IMG/VR virus record: IMGVR_UViG_3300032287_001212
Span: 1-27,031 of that record
DNA length: 27,031 nt
Direction: 5' to 3' (one strand)
DNA from: a virus
Position 1 is the first letter of the stretch; every line of letters starts with the position of its first letter. Both the position numbers and the translations under genes were made by a program. Shown one piece after another: positions 21,970 to 27,031 of this stretch. The notes beneath the pieces were generated by a model. It worked only from the letters and a program-made list of their open reading frames with translations, had not been told where the DNA came from and did not search any database.

Positions 21970-23834
21970 ACAAGACAATGCCGTTGTTTCCTACCCAGAC
22001 GGAGTGGGTTCCGCCGTCTTCGTTTCCTGACTTATCTTCCGCGAAGGAGATTGCAATTGACCTCGAAACCTGTGATCCGAACATGGAAAGTATGGGGCCC
22101 GGTTGGCCTCGCAATGATGGTTATATTGTTGGTTATGCAGTGGCCGTCGATGGTTGGGCCGGTTATTTTCCTATTGCTCATGCTGGCGGCGGTAACCTCG
22201 ATAAGCGTCTTGTTGAGCGCTGGATACAACGAGTATTGGAATTACCCGCTGACAAGGTCATGCATAACGCCGCGTATGACCTTGGATGGCTTAGAGTTAG
22301 CGGGTTCACTGTCAACGGACGAATTATTGACACAATGTTGGCAGCGCCCTTGCTCGATGAAAACCGTTTCTCGTACAGCCTCAATGCGCTTGGCTTCGAC
22401 TACCTTAAAGAGACAAAATCAGAGCAAGGTCTTAAAGAAGCAGCTGGGGACTTTGGCGTTCATGCAAAGAAAGAACTCTGGAAGCTTCCGGCCCTCTATG
22501 TGGGCGCATACGCCGAACAAGATGCCGCCCTTACGCTCAAGCTCTGGCAATGTTTCAAACCTCTACTTATTAAAGACGAAGTCTCGTCCATCTTTACGCT
22601 GGAGTCAGAGCTACTTCCCGTCTTGGTATCTCTTACCCTCAAAGGAATACGCTTCGACAGAGATAAAGCTAAACGTGTTATCTCCGACTATCGAAAGAAA
22701 GAAATAAGTCTCATCAAAGACATTCGCAGTATGTGCGACAGTCCCGTGGATATCTGGGCGGCGGCGTCTATTGCCTTGGGGTTTGACAATCTAAAGGTTC
22801 CCTATCCAAAGACCACTACGGGCCTGCCAAGCTTTACTAAGTCCTTCCTCGACTCTTGTGATCACCCAGTGGCAAAGATGATCGTGGAAGCACGGGAGAT
22901 CAACAAGACGCACGGTACGTTCTTATCTCCCTACCTCGACTTCTCTGCCAAGGATGGACGCATTCACCCACACGTGAACCAGCTACGCTCTGACGAGGGT
23001 GGGACGGTCACAGGACGGCTGTCCATGGCTAACCCAAACCTGCAGCAAGTACCTGCCCGCCACGAAATCATCGGCCCGCTAGTGCGCTCTCTCTTCCTCC
23101 CCGAAGAAGGGGACATGTGGGCCGCATGTGACTTCAGTTCTCAAGAACCACGGCTCCTGATCCACTATGCCAATCTTCTTGAGTTATCAGGTGCAGACAA
23201 GATCGTGGGCGCGTACAACAGTAATCCAGATACCGACTTCCATCAGATGGTGGCCGACATGGCAGGAATTGGCCGTAAGCAAGCCAAGACCATCGGTCTG
23301 GGACTGATGTACGGCATGGGAAAGGGCAAACTAGCTGGTCAGCTGGACATTTCAATAGAAGAAGCCTCTGAGCTTATGTCCCTCTTCCACCAAAAGGTGC
23401 CGTTCCTTCGCGGAACAGTGGACGCCGTCATGAAGCGCATTGAGCATCCCGCCAGCGGTGGTGCCATTAGGACGCTACTGGGACGCAAATGTCGCTTCCC
23501 GCTCTGGGAGCCGATGGAATGGGGCGTGAACAAGGCCCTGCCATTTGAGCAAGCGCGCATTGAATACGGCCCAAGGATCAAGCGGGCATGGACGTATAAG
23601 GGCTTGAACCGCCTAATACAGGGCTCTGCCGCTGATCAGACCAAAGCTGCCATGGTTGCACTGTCCAAGGCTGGTTTTAACCTCCTCTTGCAGGTGCATG
23701 ATGAGATTGCACTGTCGGTCAAGAACAAAGAAGAGGCGCTGGCCGCTGCTGAAGTCATGCAAAACGCCGTCAGATTAGAGGTCCCCAGCCGCGTAGATGT
23801 AGACCTTGGTCAATCGTGGGGAGAGGCTGCATAA
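21966..23834 (+). CDS. polA: Family A DNA polymerase with 3'-5' exonuclease
   Basis: A 622-aa polymerase. Exonuclease motifs are intact: Exo I Asp32/Glu34 (AIDLETC), Exo II HNAAYD (Asp105), Exo III YAEQD (Asp186). Polymerase motifs: TGRLSMANPNLQQVP (349-363), motif A CDFSSQEPR (Asp389, Glu394), motif B RKQAKTIGLGLMYG (437-450), motif C VHDE (577-580). The position equivalent to E. coli Phe762 is Leu445. There is no 5'-3' exonuclease domain. It probably replicates the phage genome. Start TTG 21966 is favoured by the ribosome binding site; ATG 21978 is the alternative. Confidence 0.95.
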   Translation: MNKTMPLFPTQTEWVPPSSFPDLSSAKEIAIDLETCDPNMESMGPGWPRNDGYIVGYAVAVDGWAGYFPIAHAGGGNLDKRLVERWIQRVLELPADKVMHNAAYDLGWLRVSGFTVNGRIIDTMLAAPLLDENRFSYSLNALGFDYLKETKSEQGLKEAAGDFGVHAKKELWKLPALYVGAYAEQDAALTLKLWQCFKPLLIKDEVSSIFTLESELLPVLVSLTLKGIRFDRDKAKRVISDYRKKEISLIKDIRSMCDSPVDIWAAASIALGFDNLKVPYPKTTTGLPSFTKSFLDSCDHPVAKMIVEAREINKTHGTFLSPYLDFSAKDGRIHPHVNQLRSDEGGTVTGRLSMANPNLQQVPARHEIIGPLVRSLFLPEEGDMWAACDFSSQEPRLLIHYANLLELSGADKIVGAYNSNPDTDFHQMVADMAGIGRKQAKTIGLGLMYGMGKGKLAGQLDISIEEASELMSLFHQKVPFLRGTVDAVMKRIEHPASGGAIRTLLGRKCRFPLWEPMEWGVNKALPFEQARIEYGPRIKRAWTYKGLNRLIQGSAADQTKAAMVALSKAGFNLLLQVHDEIALSVKNKEEALAAAEVMQNAVRLEVPSRVDVDLGQSWGEAA

Positions 23835-23842
23835 AAAAGTTC

Positions 23843-23869
23843 TTGATCTTTGCAGAATTGATGTATACT
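23843..23869 (+). promoter_or_regulatory. Putative sigma70-like promoter for accessory operon
   Basis: TATACT at 23864-23869 with TTGATC at 23843-23848 (15 bp spacing) or TTCTTG at 23840-23845 (18 bp spacing), in the only gap of any size after polA. The -10 and the following CAGAAAGGAGAAAT closely match the arrangement at 16942-16972, where TACACT precedes AGAAAGGAGAAAT, so both operons may share a promoter class. Confidence 0.45.
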
Positions 23870-23891
23870 ACGCAGAACAGAAAGGAGAAAT

Positions 23892-24167
23892 ATGGCTGAT
23901 GGTGCTCATGGTCCCCGCTACAAGCGTCCTAAGAAGCGGGGCAGGCCCAAAAAACGTGGGAAGCCACGCGTGTATCGCGGAACACCGCCCAGCGAGCGTA
24001 AAACGCCTTATAAACCCATGCTTATCCGGCCTTTAACGCATGCCATGGTCAAGGAACTAGCTGGGTACTACGAAACAAGCATGATGGACATAGTTCACAA
24101 GTTAGTTGATGCAGCATTTAAAAAAACGCTACTAAAGCTTGAAGAAGACGAGAAAGGAGAAAGTTAA
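23892..24167 (+). CDS. AT-hook protein with ribbon-helix-helix-like part
   Basis: A 91-aa basic protein. Residues about 11-26 contain an AT-hook core (KKRGRPKKRGKPRV), a minor-groove DNA-binding motif. The C-terminal half (RPLTHAMVKELAGYYETSM, then DIVHKLVDAAFKK) resembles a short strand followed by two helices of a ribbon-helix-helix fold. This could make it a DNA-binding regulator or DNA-organising protein. AAAGGAG lies 4 nt before ATG 23892, and a promoter lies just upstream, so it is the first gene of the accessory operon. The AT-hook is clear; the RHH assignment is tentative. Confidence 0.75.
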   Translation: MADGAHGPRYKRPKKRGRPKKRGKPRVYRGTPPSERKTPYKPMLIRPLTHAMVKELAGYYETSMMDIVHKLVDAAFKKTLLKLEEDEKGES

Positions 24168-24451
24168 TGGAACAAATGCGATTGACCCATCAGACACAAA
24201 TACTCATGGGAATTGAGGTAGAGTTTATTCTGCAGCCTCCAGAAACACTGCCTGATGTAGCACTGCCCTTAGCAGTAGACATCACAGGTGTTTTTGTGAC
24301 GCTCAAAACTACACAAGACAAACCCCGACGAGTCAATATTCTTACTGCCTTGTCCGACTCAGATATTATTAATTTAGAGGACGATATCCTCACGCCTGAG
24401 TTTGTAAATAACTATTACAAGGTGCTGGAATGGCAGAAGAAACTATCATGA
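24167..24451 (+). CDS. Small unknown protein, 94 aa
   Basis: A 94-aa protein, TAATG-coupled to the AT-hook gene, with AAAGGAG at 24153-24159. It has a mixed beta-strand pattern (QTQILMGIEVEFILQPP; VDITGVFVTLKTT) and an acidic middle (SDSDIINLEDDILTPEFVNN). No family is recognised. It may be a partner of the AT-hook protein, given the coupling, but that is inference. Confidence 0.65.
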   Translation: MEQMRLTHQTQILMGIEVEFILQPPETLPDVALPLAVDITGVFVTLKTTQDKPRRVNILTALSDSDIINLEDDILTPEFVNNYYKVLEWQKKLS

Positions 24452-24675
24452 GGCATAGCAGCCCTAACACCATTGAGCATTGGAAAAGGCTCTCGGAGCG
24501 CTATCGTAAGCAACGCGATAGAGCTGTTCGTGAGATTCAATGCTTACAAAAAGAATTGTATATCGCTACCGGCGAAGCAAAAGACGGTAATGATTACCTT
24601 CGTCAGATCAAGGCCACTAACGTACGCTCTCCCATGTACGTCAGAGTACTCAATCTTTTTAGGAGAACGCTATGA
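24448..24675 (+). CDS. Small coiled-coil protein, 75 aa
   Basis: A 75-aa charged helical protein (EHWKRLSERYRKQRDRAVRE, about 10-29) with a basic C-terminus. ATG 24448 gives an ATGA overlap with the upstream stop, the usual pattern here. ATG 24430 would add six residues and is the alternative. Function unknown. Confidence 0.6.
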   Translation: MRHSSPNTIEHWKRLSERYRKQRDRAVREIQCLQKELYIATGEAKDGNDYLRQIKATNVRSPMYVRVLNLFRRTL

Positions 24676-24869
24676 GGTTTACTGAGCTACTTCGAGACAT
24701 GTCTGAAAACGTCGAGCGCCATGACTGCGATTCTATTTCTTTTGTCTTGCGAACTGCTGCCGACATTATCGACGAGTCCGGCTTGTACAAAATGCGCTGG
24801 GCTGCGTTGTCCGAAGAGATATCGAAACTTAAAAAAGAACTTGAAGCATTAAAAGGAAAAGATACGTGA
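24672..24869 (+). CDS. Small helical protein, 65 aa
   Basis: A 65-aa protein coupled by ATGA to its neighbour, with a helical N-terminal half (MRFTELLRDMSENVERHDCD) and a C-terminal coiled coil ending in a Lys/Glu run (SEEISKLKKELEALKGK). No family is recognised. It may form a heteromer with the adjacent coiled-coil protein. Confidence 0.6.
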   Translation: MRFTELLRDMSENVERHDCDSISFVLRTAADIIDESGLYKMRWAALSEEISKLKKELEALKGKDT

Positions 24870-25072
24870 GCAAAGAAAACTTTTTTGATATTAGGTTGTT
24901 TATACCTTGGGCCAAGGTTATCTGGACGTATGCCTTCTGGCCGTTGGTTGCCTTTTGCCTTGGTCTATTTATAGGAGCCACGGACGCCGAATCACGGATC
25001 ACTTCCGACTGCAAGTTTGCACAAGCCTTCCGCGTCTCGTCTCAAGCGTTTACTTGTCAAAGGAAAATATGA
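24866..25072 (+). CDS. Small single-TM protein, 68 aa
   Basis: A 68-aa protein starting with GTG that overlaps the previous stop as GTGA; AAAAGGA at 24851-24857 supports this start. A hydrophobic segment at about 16-37 (VIWTYAFWPLVAFCLGLFIG) is a good TM helix, followed by a small domain with two cysteines (SDCKFAQAF; AFTCQR). Position among accessory genes suggests an early membrane protein. Function unknown. Confidence 0.6.
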   Translation: MSKENFFDIRLFIPWAKVIWTYAFWPLVAFCLGLFIGATDAESRITSDCKFAQAFRVSSQAFTCQRKI

Positions 25073-25284
25073 TGAAAGCATTTCCGGGTAACAGATTTGA
25101 AGGTATGGAGTTGCGGGACTACTTTGCTGCTAGAGCTATGCAAGTACGTATGCCACAGATAAGAGAGATGTTTATTGATGGGACATTTGAAGATTGGGAT
25201 AACGAAGCAATACCTTCACTTGCTAAAGACGCATATGCCCTCGCTGACGCGATGATGAAAGCGCGGGAGAAGAAGGATGACTAA
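25069..25284 (+). CDS. Conserved small phage protein, GMELRDYFAA family
   Basis: A 71-aa protein (MMKAFPGNRFEG...) with the motif GMELRDYFAARAMQ (about 12-25) and a helix near the end (YALADAMMKAREKKDD). I recall this type from many proteobacterial phages, with no function assigned. The start at 25069 overlaps the upstream stop as ATGA and AAAGGA precedes it. An upstream GTG at 24907 would extend through the membrane gene in another frame and is rejected. Confidence 0.7.
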   Translation: MMKAFPGNRFEGMELRDYFAARAMQVRMPQIREMFIDGTFEDWDNEAIPSLAKDAYALADAMMKAREKKDD

Positions 25285-25477
25285 GGATGACATTATCCGC
25301 ATGGCGCGTAAAGCTGGTTTTGACCATATTGCAGAAGCAGATTATTGGCATCCTTTGTTTGAACGCTTTGCTACCTTAGTCGCAGCAGCAGAGCGCGAGA
25401 AATGCGCTGATGAACTTTTTAATGATGGCTGGGGATACGCTGCTAAAACTATCCGCGCATGGGGGCAGAATGACTAG
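25277..25477 (+). CDS. MT-K/R-DD small phage protein, paralogue A
   Basis: A 66-aa protein of the MTKDD...AAAEREKCA...TIRAWGQ type, a short helical family I recall from many proteobacterial phages. It starts MTKDDIIRMARKAGFDH and has a conserved EREKCA core. A paralogue lies directly downstream and a third at 26098. Function unknown. It overlaps the previous gene by 8 nt and the next by 8 nt. Confidence 0.7.
   Translation: MTKDDIIRMARKAGFDHIAEADYWHPLFERFATLVAAAEREKCADELFNDGWGYAAKTIRAWGQND
25451..25473 (+). repeat. Repeated gene-junction sequence, copy 1
   Basis: ATCCGCGCATGGGGGCAG followed by AATGA. It ends one small gene and carries the start of the next. Related copies occur at 25671-25694 and 26263-26285, and a shorter one (AAGGGGGCAGTAATGA) at 26086-26101. 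Confidence 0.65.
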
Positions 25478-25694
25478 AGATGACATGATCAAATTGGCGC
25501 GTGAAGCTGGCTGGGAATATGCAAATAACTATAGTGGCTTTGATCCATTGTGGAAATTTGGAGAGCTAGTCGCAACAGCAGAGCGCGAGGCGTGTGCGAA
25601 GTTGTGTGAAGAAATGGCTAAATGGCACGGTGACTTAGTAACTGCTGCATACGAAACTGCTGCTGACGCTATTCGCGCAAGGGGGCAGGAATGA
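25470..25694 (+). CDS. MT-K/R-DD small phage protein, paralogue B
   Basis: A 74-aa protein, closely similar to paralogue A at both ends (MTRDDMIKLAREAGWEY; ATAEREACAKLCEEM; ADAIRARGQE) but with a longer middle. DNA similarity is visible in the first 40 bases and at the last 25, pointing to duplication. The longer frame starting at 25410 runs through paralogue A and is rejected. Overlap with the next gene is ATGA. Confidence 0.7.
   Translation: MTRDDMIKLAREAGWEYANNYSGFDPLWKFGELVATAEREACAKLCEEMAKWHGDLVTAAYETAADAIRARGQE
25671..25694 (+). repeat. Repeated gene-junction sequence, copy 2
   Basis: ATTCGCGCAAGGGGGCAGG followed by AATGA. It encodes the IRARGQ end of paralogue B and contains the ATGA overlap with the next gene. 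Confidence 0.65.
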
Positions 25695-25921
25695 AAGGCG
25701 TTGTGGTTGGGTACACAGGTTGGTTTGGCGGCACTACACCCGCTAACGACTGCACGATTATTGAGATTAAAGGTGATCGTATTCTTGTGGAGCTGATGGA
25801 TGACGGAAGACAAGGTTGGATTGATGCAAAAGACTTTGTTCCGATGTATTTCAAAGGTGCAGGACAAGAGAAGTTGTACAACTTAAACAAAGAAGCCGGA
25901 AAAAATGGGGAGGAGTTATGA
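25691..25921 (+). CDS. Small beta-rich protein, 76 aa
   Basis: A 76-aa protein with strand-like segments (GVVVGYTGWFGG; CTIIEIKGDRILVELMDDG; GWIDAKDFVPMYF) suggesting an SH3-like or KOW-like beta barrel. That is inferred from the pattern of short strands, Gly turns and the LVELMDDGRQGW-type motif. The C-terminus is basic and helical. Function unknown. It is coupled to the upstream paralogue by ATGA. Confidence 0.65.
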   Translation: MKGVVVGYTGWFGGTTPANDCTIIEIKGDRILVELMDDGRQGWIDAKDFVPMYFKGAGQEKLYNLNKEAGKNGEEL

Positions 25922-26098
25922 ATGAAACCACTTGAGATTTTAGCAGTTGCATTCTACATATCCATAGCCCTGTTCTCTTTGTACTACGGCGCAAAGGTTA
26001 TTTCAGGAGAGCGGCAGATCATGTGTGGCGTAGCAGAGATTAATCCAGACTTCAGCGCAGCCGACCGCCTGCGGTGCAAACAACTAAGGGGGCAGTAA
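25922..26098 (+). CDS. Small single-TM protein, 58 aa
   Basis: A 58-aa ORF directly after the previous stop, with a GGGGAGGAG ribosome binding site about 8 nt upstream. An N-terminal hydrophobic helix (LEILAVAFYISIALFSLYYG, about 4-23) is followed by a short polar domain with two cysteines (MCGVAE; LRCKQL). The pattern parallels the TM/two-Cys protein at 24866. The stop overlaps the next start as TAATG. Confidence 0.6.
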   Translation: MKPLEILAVAFYISIALFSLYYGAKVISGERQIMCGVAEINPDFSAADRLRCKQLRGQ

Positions 26099-26289
26099 TG
26101 ACTAAAGACGACTTTGACCAGTTAACAGTGCAAGCAGCTTACTTGAACGGCATTTTAGTGGAGCGTGAAGCGTGTATCAAACTGTTGGAAGACTTCTCAC
26201 AAACGCAAATGGTTCCTGTTTTAGATACGTGGCGTATGGGTTTAATTGCGGGTGCTAATGCTATCCGCGCAAGGGGCCGAAATGAGTGA
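26098..26289 (+). CDS. MT-K/R-DD small phage protein, paralogue C
   Basis: A 63-aa protein with the family ends MTKDDFDQL and ANAIRARGRNE and the EREACIKLLE core, but a divergent middle. It is a third member of the series at 25277 and 25470, separated from them by two unrelated genes. ATG 26098 gives a TAATG overlap. The GTG at 26074 would extend it into the membrane gene. Confidence 0.7.
   Translation: MTKDDFDQLTVQAAYLNGILVEREACIKLLEDFSQTQMVPVLDTWRMGLIAGANAIRARGRNE
26263..26285 (+). repeat. Repeated gene-junction sequence, copy 3
   Basis: ATCCGCGCAAGGGGCCGA followed by AATGA. It encodes the IRARGR end of paralogue C and contains the start of the next gene. Confidence 0.6.
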
Positions 26290-26443
26290 TTACACCTACA
26301 CAACACATGAGATGGCTTGTTTTTACTTAGAAGCAGGCATGTACACCATCAAAGACTTAGAAGAACTGCTTGCAGACTTTAAGATTGCCAAGGAAATACA
26401 AGACCGCCATTTAAAAAACACATTGGGGATAAAAGATGAGTGA
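26282..26443 (+). CDS. Small acidic protein, 53 aa
   Basis: A 53-aa helical protein (MSDYTYTTHEMACFYLEAG...) with the segment KDLEELLADFKIAKEIQD. The start lies inside the previous gene by 8 nt. No family is recognised. Its first 12 bases (ATGAGTGATTAC) are identical to those of the next gene, another sign of local duplication. Confidence 0.6.
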   Translation: MSDYTYTTHEMACFYLEAGMYTIKDLEELLADFKIAKEIQDRHLKNTLGIKDE

Positions 26444-27031
26444 TTACGACATACATAGCTGCGGGTACTACTGCGATAGACCCTTTTGCATTAAAGCACA
26501 ACGCGATGAGTTGAGAGATAAATTGTTTTCAGATCAAGCCGTCAAGACGTATTCAGGTGGCAAGCCGAACTATACGCAGCCGATAGTTAGAATAACTACT
26601 CCTGAAGACATAGCAAAGATTAAAAGTAAGTGGGAGCCAACGATAGATGGATGGCCTTTGTGGTCAGGATTACCGCAGCCTGAGCCAATAGCGTACATCA
26701 ACGTAGAAGAGCGCAAACTTGAATGGGCAACGCCTATTAAATGGGAAACGCCAACGGTGGTGAAGATGGATAAGGTTCCGCTGTACGCCGCCCCACCAAC
26801 GCAACCTGAACCGGAGCCTGTGGCGTATAGATATTGGAATGAACACAACAAGTGTTATTTCTTTTGTGAGCATCAAGAGTCTGATGGTTCTGTGTACGAG
26901 CCTATATTTTCCACACCACCAAAGCGCGAATGGGTAGGACTGACTAATGAAGAGATAGAAGACATACGTTTGGAATATCACTACGCAGACGGAGCGGTGA
27001 AGGTAGGTTATGAACGCGCCATAGAAGCCAA
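26436..27031 (+). CDS. Partial CDS with repeated EP-hAY/PP modules, runs off window
   Basis: The frame stays open from ATG 26436 to the right edge, at least 198 residues; the gene is cut by the window. The Cys-rich start (SCGYYCDRPFCIKAQRDEL) may bind metal. Two related modules follow: PEPIAYINVEERKLEW...VPLYAAPP and EPVAYRYWNEHNKCYF...EPIFSTPP, ending REWVGLTNEEIEDIR. Similar modules are what I recall in variable-length accessory proteins of proteobacterial phages. Function unknown. It overlaps the previous gene by 8 nt. Confidence 0.7.
   Translation, partial: MSDYDIHSCGYYCDRPFCIKAQRDELRDKLFSDQAVKTYSGGKPNYTQPIVRITTPEDIAKIKSKWEPTIDGWPLWSGLPQPEPIAYINVEERKLEWATPIKWETPTVVKMDKVPLYAAPPTQPEPEPVAYRYWNEHNKCYFFCEHQESDGSVYEPIFSTPPKREWVGLTNEEIEDIRLEYHYADGAVKVGYERAIEA

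Noticed and set aside
22051-22707. 218-aa + strand ORF in another frame of polA
   Set aside because: PolA exonuclease motifs are all in the main frame; this ORF has no family features.
24907-25068. N-terminal extension of the GMELRDYFAA protein
   Set aside because: Would overlap the whole second half of the membrane gene out of frame; ATG 25069 has an ATGA overlap and a ribosome binding site.

Overview
The window is part of the genome of a lytic-looking, podovirus-like tailed phage (Caudoviricetes), probably aquatic. Three things point to this. There is a lysis cassette (holin-like membrane proteins and a GH24 endolysin). There is a run of virion genes with a P22 gp10 / T7 gp12-type nozzle protein followed by four large Ala/Gly/Gln-rich proteins resembling internal ejection proteins. 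There is also a phage replication module with a family A DNA polymerase. No tape-measure or sheath gene is seen. No integrase, repressor, tRNA, CRISPR array or insertion sequence was recognised. Terminase, portal and capsid genes are absent and presumably lie outside the window. Small accessory families near the right end (MT-K/R-DD...IRARGQ proteins) recall phages of beta-/gamma-proteobacteria, so an aquatic proteobacterial host is my inference, not something the sequence proves.

Layout: (1) 26-2206, + strand, lysis: two small one-TM proteins, a 3TM-type holin, a 25-aa mini membrane protein, an unrecognised 207-aa protein and a GH24 endolysin. (2) 2208-3088, three small conserved-phage-type proteins (two basic, one Cys-rich). 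(3) 3088-14782, virion genes: tail nozzle, small tail-associated proteins, a possible 30-aa linker ORF, ejection-type proteins of about 688, 375, 668 and 1108 aa, and a basic 230-aa protein. (4) 14763-16894, - strand: a RecB/Cas4-like PD-(D/E)XK exonuclease and a SNF2-type SF2 helicase, convergent with the virion genes (20-nt 3' overlap with a hairpin) and divergent from the replication genes. (5) 16978-23834, + strand replication: two conserved phage proteins, a putative ssDNA-binding protein, a TOTE-like archaeo-eukaryotic-type primase, a small unknown protein, a UvrD/PcrA-type SF1 helicase and a PolA with an intact 3'-5' exonuclease. (6) 23892-27031, + strand accessory operon behind its own putative promoter: an AT-hook protein, then a dense string of thirteen genes of 53-94 aa (the last, larger one is cut by the window edge), several of them paralogous.

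How it works together: genes are chained by ATGA, TAATG, GTGA and TTGA overlaps, implying strong translational coupling. The few true intergenic spaces hold the likely control points: a divergent region with a palindromic -10 element (about 16918-16947), a hairpin plus T-run after the SSB-like gene (18659-18692) and a sigma70-like promoter at 23843-23869. The replication set pairs an AEP primase, SF1 and SF2 helicases and a Leu-762-type PolA, with no hexameric DnaB/gp4 helicase in view. That unusual replisome is the most interesting system here. The tandem paralogous mini-gene array and the two overlooked mini-ORFs come next.
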